Source of the DNA: Paucidesulfovibrio sp036541255
Lineage (GTDB): Bacteria > Desulfobacterota > Desulfovibrionia > Desulfovibrionales > Desulfovibrionaceae
NCBI GenBank assembly: GCA_036541255.1
Contig: JAZHDD010000063.1
Location: 68,220 to 132,219 of the forward strand
Direction of reading: 5' to 3'
DNA: 64,000 nucleotides
Below the pieces are notes generated by a model. That model saw only the letters and a program-made list of their open reading frames with translations. It did no database searches and was not told where the DNA came from. Positions within the stretch are counted from its first letter, which is position 1; every line of letters begins with the position of its first letter. Both the position numbers and the translations under genes were made by a program. Shown piece by piece: positions 8,802 through 16,221 of this stretch.

Positions 8802-10205
8802 TCAGTTGTGCTTCAGAGGAAAGGTCAGTCTGGCGTCGCAAACCTCTCCGAGTAGTTCGAGGTCGTGGCTGATGAGTAGCACGCAGACGCCTCTCCCCGC
8901 GAATTCTCGGGCGCAGTCGGCGATTCGGTGCATGTTGGCGCCGTCCAGGCCGCTGGTGGGTTCGTCCAGGATCATGATGTCCGGTTGCTTTGCTTCGCCG
9001 CAGGCCATGACGAGCCGCTGCTTTTCCCCGCCGGAAAGGGATTGAGGATGGCGCTCCCCGAGATGGGAAACATTATATTTGGCCATGAGCTCCGCACGTG
9101 TGGTTGCTTGGTGTTTGTCGTTGGAAGGGCGAAATGAGGCATTGATTTCCTCGGAGACGCTTTTCATGTGCAGTTGGTGGTCCGTGTTCTGCAGGATCAG
9201 CCCGGCCCGTTGCAGCAAATCGCCGGGGCGGATGGTCTTGTTGGCGAGAGACAATCGTCCCTGGCGTGCGCGGAGCAGGCCGGTGAGCAGCATGGCGAAC
9301 GTGGTCTTGCCTACGCCGTTGGGACCGATCAGCCCCACCACTTTACCCGCGGGCAGGTTGATGGAGAGATCGTCGAAGATCGGCGCGGCAGCGCCGTAGG
9401 CGAAACGTAGTCCTTCCAGCCGGATATGCCCTCCGTCGCCGTTCAGTTCGGGAAGGCTGCTTCGTGGGTCCGCGATACTGCTGCGGCGCAGGCCGTGCCT
9501 GGTGCGCAAATCGCCATCATCCAACAAAGAGAAGGGACCCTGTGCCGCAATGGTGCCGTTTTCCATGACCAGGACCCGGTCAACCACATCGCGCAGCCAG
9601 TACAGCCTGTGATCCACGATAAGGATGGCCACGCCTTGGGCCTTGAGCCCGACCAGGGTTTGGGCCAGCGCTTCCGTAGATTCGGGATCCAGGTTGGCTG
9701 TGGGTTCGTCCAGCACCAGGGCCTTGGGCGAGAGCGACATGATGGAGGCCAGGGCGACTTTTTGTTTTTGCCCTTCGGAAAGCTCCAGTGTGGAATGGTC
9801 CAGCAGATGATCAATGCCGAAGAGTTTCGCAGATTCTTCGATCCGCTGTTCGATGCGCTCCGCCTGGATGCGGCGCCACTCGTGGGCCATGGCCAGTTCG
9901 TCGCGCACGTTGAGCGCAAAGAATTGGGATTCGGGGTCCTGGAACAGCGTGCCCACATCGGCGGCGATTGTGGGTACGTCACGGTGCTGATTGTCCTGCC
10001 CGGCAATCAACACCTGTCCGGTCTGCCGCCCCTGGAAATGGTGCAGGGCCAAGCCGTTGACCAGTCGGACCACCGTGGATTTGCCGCACCCGCTGGCCCC
10101 GGTCAGGAGCACGGCCTCGCCCGGCTGCACCGCGAGACTGACTTCACGCACTGCCGGTTCAGGCTGAAAGGGATAGGTGAACCCAACGTTATTTAAGCGA
10201 ATCAT
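8802..10205 (-). CDS. ECF transporter ATPase, two fused ABC domains (EcfAA')
   Basis: 467 residues with two complete nucleotide-binding domains. Domain 1 (1-235) has Walker A GASGCGKST, signature LSEGQKQKVALAS and Walker B ALVLDEPTANLD. Domain 2 (260-467) has Walker A GPNGVGKTT, signature LSGGEKQRLVMA and Walker B IMILDEPTSGLD. Fused pairs are usual for energy-coupling factor importers, where they power EcfT and a substrate-binding S component. The T and S genes lie immediately upstream, so this is the motor of an inner-membrane importer in the heme operon. Confidence 0.9.
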   Translation of the reverse strand: MIRLNNVGFTYPFQPEPAVREVSLAVQPGEAVLLTGASGCGKSTVVRLVNGLALHHFQGRQTGQVLIAGQDNQHRDVPTIAADVGTLFQDPESQFFALNVRDELAMAHEWRRIQAERIEQRIEESAKLFGIDHLLDHSTLELSEGQKQKVALASIMSLSPKALVLDEPTANLDPESTEALAQTLVGLKAQGVAILIVDHRLYWLRDVVDRVLVMENGTIAAQGPFSLLDDGDLRTRHGLRRSSIADPRSSLPELNGDGGHIRLEGLRFAYGAAAPIFDDLSINLPAGKVVGLIGPNGVGKTTFAMLLTGLLRARQGRLSLANKTIRPGDLLQRAGLILQNTDHQLHMKSVSEEINASFRPSNDKHQATTRAELMAKYNVSHLGERHPQSLSGGEKQRLVMACGEAKQPDIMILDEPTSGLDGANMHRIADCAREFAGRGVCVLLISHDLELLGEVCDARLTFPLKHN

Positions 10206-10223
10206 TTACACTCCGTACCGTGG

Positions 10224-10997
10224 TTAGTGCATTCCGGAACCAAAACCGTGCGGGATCTGCAGGGCCACGGCACCACAAATGCCCGCCAAGGCTGCCGCTA
10301 ACACGGCATAATCCCGCAGGGAAAACGACTCGCTACGGAAGGGGGTGACGCCGGCCGCGTTTCCCACGGCTTTGAGCTCCGCGGCCATTGCCAGATCATC
10401 GGCAGAGCGTAGCGCCCGGAAAATCAGCGGGACAAAGAGCACGCGCACGCTGCGTAGAGGGTGCAGGGCCAGGCTTTTAGGCGTGACCGGATAGCCCCGG
10501 ATCTTCAGTGTCTGGTTGATCTGTTTGAGATCGTTCACGAAGGTCGGGATGAAGCGGATCATCACAGACGCGGGGATGTAGATGAAACCCGGCAGCCGCA
10601 ACGACTTGAGCGCGGTAAGGATGGACTGTATCCGCGAGGTCAATGCCAACCCGAGCACCACGTTGATCATCAAGATGATACGCAGAAAAGGTGCTGTAAA
10701 GGCACGAGTATCCATCTTGGCGATCTCGGGCCAGATTAGACTGAGCAGCAGGACGAAGATGACCGACATGCCCAGCATGGCCCCCACTGCCGCGTAGGTC
10801 AGCAGAATGCCGCGCAGGTTGCGTGTTGACAAGGCGTACAAGGCGCTGGCGCATACAAGCAGGCCCAGGGCCTGCGGCGCGTTCAGCACGATGGCCGAGA
10901 GAGAGGAAACCACGCATAGGACCAGCTTGGTTTTGACATTGAGCCGGGCCGGAAAGCTTTTCGATGTGTTGGGATTATCTGCGTACAATGCCCGCAT
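10224..10997 (-). CDS. ECF transporter transmembrane T component
   Basis: 257 residues from ATG 10997 (AAGGAG upstream), overlapping the S-component gene by 23 bp. It has four to five membrane helices and the long cytoplasmic coupling region FRALRSADDLAMAAELKAVG, which matches the EcfT/CbiQ pattern that contacts the ATPases. It links the ATPase to the S component. A cobalt-type CbiQ role is unlikely because no CbiM/CbiN gene is present. Confidence 0.88.
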   Translation of the reverse strand: MRALYADNPNTSKSFPARLNVKTKLVLCVVSSLSAIVLNAPQALGLLVCASALYALSTRNLRGILLTYAAVGAMLGMSVIFVLLLSLIWPEIAKMDTRAFTAPFLRIILMINVVLGLALTSRIQSILTALKSLRLPGFIYIPASVMIRFIPTFVNDLKQINQTLKIRGYPVTPKSLALHPLRSVRVLFVPLIFRALRSADDLAMAAELKAVGNAAGVTPFRSESFSLRDYAVLAAALAGICGAVALQIPHGFGSGMH

Positions 10998-11511
10998 GGC
11001 GAAGCTCCTTGACAAACATGACTCCGCCTCCAAGCCCCATGAGCGAGCCGACATAGCCGACCGTGACCATGAGCGACACGGTTACGAGCAGGGCGGGCTG
11101 CTCGCGCATCATCAGCCAGGACATGCCCAGGGAAAGACTTTTAGTGAGCAAATCGAACAGGGCTACTCCGAACAACAGGGCAAATGTGTTGGCGTACCCG
11201 CCGAAGAGCACGATGAACGCTTCGGCGAGCAACCCGGCCACGATCATGGCAGGCAACAGGGTGATGCCGCCGCCCATGAGCAGCAGGCCGACCACGGCGG
11301 AAACGCAGACGAAAAGTGTCAACGTCCCGAAGCGTCGGACCTTGTAAAGCAACACGACAAGCAGCGTGGTGTGGATGGCGTTCTTGAGCAGCAAGGTCAA
11401 CGGATTCATCCCGCCGCCCGCGAATGCCACTACCAAGCTGGAAATTTTGATTATGGCGGCAAAGATGCCGATCATGATCAGGTCTCGCACTGGCCAGTTT
11501 TTCCAGAACAT
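10975..11511 (-). CDS. ECF transporter substrate-binding S component (heme candidate)
   Basis: 178 residues with about six hydrophobic segments and small-residue motifs (SSLVVAFAGGGMNPLTLLLKN; GLLLMGGGITLLPAMIVAGLL) typical of MptS/Trep_Strep-like S components. Start ATG 11511 has GGAGA upstream. S components set substrate choice. Position directly after a heme-type receptor gene and before hutX argues for heme or a porphyrin. An ECF heme importer has been described in lactic acid bacteria (from memory). Sequence alone does not prove the ligand. Confidence 0.8.
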   Translation of the reverse strand: MFWKNWPVRDLIMIGIFAAIIKISSLVVAFAGGGMNPLTLLLKNAIHTTLLVVLLYKVRRFGTLTLFVCVSAVVGLLLMGGGITLLPAMIVAGLLAEAFIVLFGGYANTFALLFGVALFDLLTKSLSLGMSWLMMREQPALLVTVSLMVTVGYVGSLMGLGGGVMFVKELRHAGIVRR

Positions 11512-11524
11512 TGTTTTCTCCCAG

Positions 11525-11551
11525 CCTGGCCGGGGGCATTCCCCGGCCAGG
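11525..11551. promoter_or_regulatory. Intra-operon 11-bp hairpin between receptor and ECF genes
   Basis: CCTGGCCGGGG (11525-11535) pairs perfectly with 11541-11551 across a 5-base loop in the 66-bp gap between the receptor stop and the S-component start. No T run follows on the minus strand, so it is more likely an mRNA stabiliser or processing site than a full terminator. It could give higher receptor than transporter expression. Confidence 0.6.
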
Positions 11552-11577
11552 GATAAGGACTTTCATTCTCAATGCGT

Positions 11578-13605
11578 TTAAAAGCGAAGGCCGACGCGGA
11601 CCACGGCATGACGGCCCTGTGCATCCAGGGATGAGCCAGCCTCGGAATACTCTTCATCCAAGAGGTTGTTGAGGTTGAGAGAGAGGCTGTACTGTGCGGC
11701 GTCGCCCCATTGCATGCCCAGCGCCAGATTGTATGTCTGCCAGGCATTGTATTTCTCCACATCGCCGGACACGAGTTCCTTGCCCTGCGAGGCCAGGCGC
11801 GTGTACAGGTCCGCGTTGAACACGGCGTCCCCTGTGAACTCGTGCTCAAAGCGCACGCCCAGGCGTTCCGTGAATGATGGATCGCCCGTCTGTTTGGTCG
11901 TATCAGTGTTGGCTTCGAATTCGCGTCGCAGCCAGGTGCCGCTCACATACGGCGTCAGCCCGAGGGACTCGAAGGTGTAGGCCGCACTAAGTTCGGCGCC
12001 GAAGCTTGTGGCCTTGTTGACGTTGTCGAACTGCTGCGAACCGCCGCCAATGTCAATGGTCGTGATGTAGTCGTCGGCGAGCATGTAAAACAACGCACCG
12101 TCCACATCCCAGGCACCGTCATTGAATCGGGCTCCGATCTCGTAGTTGTCCGAAGTTTCGGGTTTCAGGTTGGGATTGCCAAATGTAGGGTTGGCAGCCC
12201 CATGAGCCGTGCCGATGAACATTTGTTGCAGGCTTGGGTAGCGGTATCCTTGGGCATACTGCGCGCGCAGCCGCCAATCCTCGAATCCCGAATACACGAG
12301 GCCCAGGCTGATGACGGGTTTGTTCCCGCTGGATTTGCCGACGTCGAGCCCCGGGTCTTCCGAAGACTTCAATTCCGACCGGATCATTGTCTCGCGCAGA
12401 CCAGCCGTCAGCACCCAGTCGTCCGCGAAGTTCCATTCATCCTGCAGGAACAGGGCGTATGTCTCCTGCTGAGCCTTGGTGGTGTAGGTGGTGTCGCTGC
12501 CCGGAGGAGGAAAGTTGACAGTCTTGCGTTCCTTGGCCTTGAGGTCGTCCACGACATACTCCAGGCCGGACACCAGATAGTGATCCTCGCCAAGTGTCCA
12601 ATCGAACTGTGCGCTCAGGTTCGTGGTGTCCTGCCAGTTCTTGGTCCGCAATGCGATGGCGACCGGGCCCGGCGGGTCTATGTCGTTGTGGAATTCCTTG
12701 AAGGTGTTTTGGTAAGCGGCATCCAGTCGTATTTTGCTCAGGTATTCGCCGATGGAAGTGACTTCAGCGAAAAGTGCGTACTTGTCGCGAGACCATTCTG
12801 GAAGGTCCAGTTCGACAGTTGTTCCGTCACTGGTGGCCGTGGGAACGTTCTCGTTGCTCCAAAAGCTTTCCCAGCGTCCGCCGAAACGCAATTTGCCGAT
12901 TTCCTTGTCCACGTAAGCCGAAAGGTTGCGTTTCAGATAAGAGGAGTCGGAAATCCGGCCTTGCGTGGCCCAGCGGTCATTCGCGTCGGTGTAGCTTCCT
13001 GATACACGGTAGTTGAAGCCCTCGGCCGAGCCGTAGACGGACAAGTATTGGATGAGGCCGTCCACGGAAGAATCGTACGTTTCCGCGACTTCGAGCTGGA
13101 CAGGGCGTTCTCCGCCTTTCTTGGTGATGACGTTGATGACGCCGCCAATGGCTTCGGAACCGTACTGCACCGACGCGGGGCCCTTGATGACCTCGATGCG
13201 TTCGATGTCGTTGACGTCCATGAGCAGTGCGGCGCCGTCCATGGATTTTTGCTCGGATATCTTTTGTCCGTCCACGAGCACCAGCACCCTGGAGGCGGAT
13301 TCGCCGCGGATGGTGACGCGCTTGACTCCGGCCACGGATTGGTCGTGGATCTGGACTCCGGGTATGTCGCGCAGCAGGTCCGCCACTGTCGGGGCCGGGC
13401 TGCGTTCGATTTCCTCCTGCGTCACGACGCTGATGGTGCTTGCGGTTTCCTTAAGCTCTTTTTCCGTGCGTGTGGCCGAAACCACGACCTGACCGGTTTT
13501 GATTTTGTTTACATCTTCCGCTTGTCCTGGTTCGGCAAAAAAGAAGCAGAAGAGAGCGACCAGAAGCGTTCCAGCCATGCGGTGTTTTTTGCGGCGCAGC
13601 AGCAT
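11578..13605 (-). CDS. TonB-dependent outer-membrane receptor, heme type
   Basis: 675 residues from ATG 13605 (GGAGAT upstream). Signal peptide (LLVALFCFFFAEPGQAE), TonB-box-like GQVVVSATRTEKE, plug domain (IPGVQIHDQSVAGVKRVTIRG ... ERIEVIKGPASVQYGSEAIGGVINVITKKGG, read as separate segments) and a 22-strand-type barrel ending in a C-terminal Phe (HAVVRVGLRF). In the region corresponding to FRAP...NPNL of heme receptors it has YRYPSLQQ, a His (GTAHGA) and an exact NPNL. It follows hutW and precedes the ECF importer, so it should move heme or a heme-like ligand across the outer membrane. Confidence 0.88.
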   Translation of the reverse strand: MLLRRKKHRMAGTLLVALFCFFFAEPGQAEDVNKIKTGQVVVSATRTEKELKETASTISVVTQEEIERSPAPTVADLLRDIPGVQIHDQSVAGVKRVTIRGESASRVLVLVDGQKISEQKSMDGAALLMDVNDIERIEVIKGPASVQYGSEAIGGVINVITKKGGERPVQLEVAETYDSSVDGLIQYLSVYGSAEGFNYRVSGSYTDANDRWATQGRISDSSYLKRNLSAYVDKEIGKLRFGGRWESFWSNENVPTATSDGTTVELDLPEWSRDKYALFAEVTSIGEYLSKIRLDAAYQNTFKEFHNDIDPPGPVAIALRTKNWQDTTNLSAQFDWTLGEDHYLVSGLEYVVDDLKAKERKTVNFPPPGSDTTYTTKAQQETYALFLQDEWNFADDWVLTAGLRETMIRSELKSSEDPGLDVGKSSGNKPVISLGLVYSGFEDWRLRAQYAQGYRYPSLQQMFIGTAHGAANPTFGNPNLKPETSDNYEIGARFNDGAWDVDGALFYMLADDYITTIDIGGGSQQFDNVNKATSFGAELSAAYTFESLGLTPYVSGTWLRREFEANTDTTKQTGDPSFTERLGVRFEHEFTGDAVFNADLYTRLASQGKELVSGDVEKYNAWQTYNLALGMQWGDAAQYSLSLNLNNLLDEEYSEAGSSLDAQGRHAVVRVGLRF

Positions 13606-13607
13606 AG

Positions 13608-15020
13608 TTAGATCTCCGTTGCGTGGTTCGTGTGCCAATCAATAAGAGCCTGGGTTATGTTCACCTGCCAGAACTGACCCGCCAGGGTCAGCTCGACCCA
13701 ATCGCCTTCGCGACGGAGCAACCCGGCGTGCATCCATTGGTTCAGGAGGGGGGAGTAAAGCGTGTCCACGGCCATGCCGGTTTCATGGGATGTGCGGTTC
13801 AGGTCCAGCACGCCGGATTCCAGCTGGCCGGTGAGCGAGCGGATCAGGGCGGCATTGGCCGGCGGTTCCATAAGCATGACAACGGGTTTGCGGCCTTTGC
13901 TCCTCTGGGTCATATATTCTTCGAAGTTGGACTGTACGAAATAAAAATGACCTTGCAGCGATCCTCCGGCCCCGGCTCCATACGCGAGGCAATTGGCGCG
14001 GCTTTTCATGAGCGGGTTGTAAATGTTGCGTTCTCTTGTACTTCTGCCCCAGTGCGAGATGGAAAGCCTGCGCATGCGGCGGGAGTTCATGAATTCCACG
14101 CCTTGGCGGAACAGCTTGCTCTGCCCGGCGATGTCGGCGGCAGGGGCGACTTCACCGGCTTTGAGTGCCGCGTCCAGTTTTCCGCCGGGGAAAATATTGA
14201 GCTGATACAGGTCGCAGCCGTCGAGGCCCAGGGAGTCGAACATTTTAAGGTCATGTTCCCATTCCTCAGCGGTTTGTCCCGGCAGTCCGTAGATGAGATC
14301 GATGACCACTGCGGCATTGTCCAGGCGCATCAGATGCTCCAGGGCGTTGATGACTTCGCTCCGTTCGCAGATGCGGCCCATGCTTTTGCGTATCCGCGTG
14401 TCAAAGGTCTGCACGCCGAGGGAAAAACGGTTTGCCCCGCCATCGATGCAGGCCTGCATTTTTTCCGGCCCGAAGCGGAACACCCTGCCTTCAACCGTTA
14501 TTTCGCAATCGTTGGCCAAGGGCAGATGTTCGCGAATGCCGAGGAGCAACCGTCGCAAATCGTCGGCTTCAAGGGACGTGGGAGTGCCTCCACCAAGATA
14601 CACGGCATGGATGGGTGCCGACTTTACGGCGGTGCGCTCTTTTTCTGCCTGGATTTCCGCCAGCACCGTATCTACGTAGGCGGCGCTACGTTCCTTTTTG
14701 TAAGGGGTGGAGTAGAATCCGCAATACAGACAATGCGTCTCGCAAAAAGGGATATGCACGTACACTGCGCTTTTGCCTGTACGCTTCGCGTCCAGGAGCC
14801 GCTGGAAGGTTGCATCAATGTCTTCGCTGGACAGGGCGTTGCCGGACATGCCCGCATGGACAGCGGTCTTTCGTTCAAAGGCCTGACTCAACGGGTCACC
14901 GTCCTCGCGGGCATAATACTGTGCCGCGTCCTGTTGGCTGGCGCTGGATCGGATCAGGCTGAGCTTGCCTATTTCGTTCGGGGGGTGACTGGTTGTTTTT
15001 GAAGGGGTCCTTGCCGTCAT
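13608..15020 (-). CDS. hutW: Anaerobic heme-degrading radical SAM enzyme (ChuW/HutW family)
   Basis: 470 residues from ATG 15020 (GAGGAG upstream); an in-frame extension to 15089 would run through the Fur-like box and is rejected. The radical SAM motif is C93-ETH-C97-LY-C100 in VHIPFCETHCLYCGFY. A HemN-like core follows (AVYLGGGTPTSL; VIDLIYGLPGQT). ChuW/HutW enzymes open the heme ring without oxygen, freeing iron and giving a linear tetrapyrrole. First gene of the heme operon; 3 bp separate it from the receptor. It is told from HemN by context and its HutW-like N-terminus. Confidence 0.9.
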   Translation of the reverse strand: MTARTPSKTTSHPPNEIGKLSLIRSSASQQDAAQYYAREDGDPLSQAFERKTAVHAGMSGNALSSEDIDATFQRLLDAKRTGKSAVYVHIPFCETHCLYCGFYSTPYKKERSAAYVDTVLAEIQAEKERTAVKSAPIHAVYLGGGTPTSLEADDLRRLLLGIREHLPLANDCEITVEGRVFRFGPEKMQACIDGGANRFSLGVQTFDTRIRKSMGRICERSEVINALEHLMRLDNAAVVIDLIYGLPGQTAEEWEHDLKMFDSLGLDGCDLYQLNIFPGGKLDAALKAGEVAPAADIAGQSKLFRQGVEFMNSRRMRRLSISHWGRSTRERNIYNPLMKSRANCLAYGAGAGGSLQGHFYFVQSNFEEYMTQRSKGRKPVVMLMEPPANAALIRSLTGQLESGVLDLNRTSHETGMAVDTLYSPLLNQWMHAGLLRREGDWVELTLAGQFWQVNITQALIDWHTNHATEI

Positions 15021-15060
15021 CACATTCTCCTCAGGCCTGGAAGGCGCGTTGTTTTCTGGG

Positions 15061-15090
15061 TCTATAATGATTTTGAAAGTCATTTTCAAT
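15061..15090 (-). promoter_or_regulatory. Fur-like box over hutW promoter
   Basis: On the minus strand TGAAAATGACTTTCA (15074-15088) is a 7-1-7 inverted repeat with one mismatch, close to the Fur pattern TGATAAT-N-ATTATCA. It overlaps a plausible promoter (TTGAAA then TTATAG about 16 bases on). It lies 54 bp upstream of the hutW start, where iron-bound Fur would block the whole heme operon. Confidence 0.68.
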
Positions 15091-15123
15091 CAAAAGATGC
15101 AAATTTCTTTGACTCAGGCCTGC

Positions 15124-15783
15124 CTATTCCAGCGGCAAGGCAAGAGCCCTGCGGACTGACGCAACGATTGTGTCCGCTATGAGCGTTGTTTTTTCCGCGT
15201 CCAACGTTTGTCCGTCAAGCCAGGGCATCAGCAGGACGCGGCCGCGGAAAAACGTCATGCATTGCGCCATGATGGCCTGTCCGAGAATGGCGCTCGCGAG
15301 GGATTCCTTTTCCTGGTCCAGGGCTGCGGCGGCAAGTCGGGAAGCGACCCTGTGGAAGGGTTCCAATACGTCGCTGAAGAGGCGCTGGTAGAATTGCTCC
15401 GGCGAAACAAGGTCTTCGTTGAGCAGGACGGCAAGGAACCTTCCCCCCTCCTTGCCGGTAACCGCTTCTATCATGCCTCTCACGAGGCTGTCGGCGACGC
15501 GCCCCAGGCCTCTCTTGTCGGGCTCGTGGTCGAGCTGGGAAGATGCGTGGTCCATGATGGGCCGCATGATCTCTTTCCACTGGGTAAGGCAATGCTGGAA
15601 AATTGCTTCACAAAGACCGTCGCGACTGCCGAAGTGGTAGTTGACCATGGCGTGGTTTACTCCAGCTTCCCGCGCGAGTCTTCGATTGCTGACCTCGTGA
15701 CCGTTCAGTTCGCCGAAAAGGCGTGTTCCGGCTTCGATGAGGTTGGTCTTGGTTTGCGAACCGTCCTGTTGGTTCATCTGCAT
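15124..15783 (-). CDS. TetR-family transcriptional regulator
   Basis: 219 residues from ATG 15783 (GGAGA upstream). The N-terminal HTH is clear: LIEAGTRLFGELNGHEVSNR then AREAGVNHAMVNYHFGSRDGL, with an all-helical ligand domain after it. It lies directly upstream of hutW on the same strand and has a palindromic site by its own promoter, so it probably autoregulates and may control the heme genes by read-through or through a ligand such as heme or bilin (inference). Confidence 0.88.
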   Translation of the reverse strand: MQMNQQDGSQTKTNLIEAGTRLFGELNGHEVSNRRLAREAGVNHAMVNYHFGSRDGLCEAIFQHCLTQWKEIMRPIMDHASSQLDHEPDKRGLGRVADSLVRGMIEAVTGKEGGRFLAVLLNEDLVSPEQFYQRLFSDVLEPFHRVASRLAAAALDQEKESLASAILGQAIMAQCMTFFRGRVLLMPWLDGQTLDAEKTTLIADTIVASVRRALALPLE

Positions 15784-15812
15784 CGCCTATCTCCTTTGCG
15801 AGGTTCGCAGTG

Positions 15813-15841
15813 GGTATACTCGGCAGGATATGGTCTGTCAA
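15813..15841 (-). promoter_or_regulatory. tetR promoter
   Basis: On the minus strand TTGACA (15836-15841) and TATACC (15813-15818) are 17 bases apart, 30 bp upstream of the tetR start. It abuts the palindrome at 15840-15864. Confidence 0.65.
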
Positions 15842-15864
15842 CCACGCGGTTAAACCCTGTGGTT
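15840..15864. promoter_or_regulatory. 25-bp palindrome, TetR operator candidate
   Basis: Outer half sites AACCAC and GTGGTT enclose an inner GGTT-A-AACC. Ten of twelve positions per half are complementary. It overlaps the last bases of the -35 box of tetR, the usual place for TetR autorepression. Confidence 0.6.
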
Positions 15865-16221
15865 AATTATCCCCATTTTTTGGGTTTGAGGGATGAAAGT
15901 TGCTGTTACAATAGGACGTTTCTCTGCCTCCTCGTCATTTCGGCAACGGATCATTTCCTTCGTGGAAATCGTCGATACTGTCGTTTCGATATCGTTACTT
16001 TGCTGCGCAGGGCATGCGTACATTGCTTTAAATAAGATGGGAGCAGGAAGACATTCTCGGGAAGGCTTGTTTGAAAGATTTGGTAGGGGGAGACTGGGGG
16101 ATAGGTTGGGCGTGGCGGTATTCCGTTTAACTATTTTATTTTTTTTGAGATATTTTTTTAATAGAAGGTGCATTGTCTGTCTGCTTTTTTTTGACGTTCG
16201 GCTAGGGAATTATCCCGAAAA

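Larger units (their letters stand above)
15784..16221. other. Intergenic region upstream of tetR
   Basis: It contains the tetR promoter and palindrome described separately (15813-15864). The rest, 15865-16221, is AT-rich toward the radical SAM gene end. A minus-strand frame of 107 codons at 15850-16173 has no ribosome-binding site or recognisable protein character. Confidence 0.5.

Noticed and set aside
9426..10196. 256-codon plus-strand frame opposite the ECF ATPase
   Set aside because: Antisense shadow of conserved Walker and signature motifs.
8802..11511. ECF genes as a cobalt/nickel or vitamin importer
   Set aside because: No CbiM/CbiN-type gene or vitamin genes nearby; all flanking genes are for heme. 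Kept as a minor alternative only.
13623..15002. 459-codon open frame on the plus strand opposite hutW
   Set aside because: It is the antisense shadow of a GC-rich gene; no domain pattern, and hutW has all radical SAM motifs.
15020..15089. Longer hutW start at 15089
   Set aside because: The extension would place the promoter and Fur-like box inside the coding region, while ATG 15020 has a good ribosome-binding site.
15850..16173. 107-codon minus-strand frame between tetR and the SPASM gene
   Set aside because: No ribosome-binding site, low-complexity residues, and overlap with the TetR palindrome.
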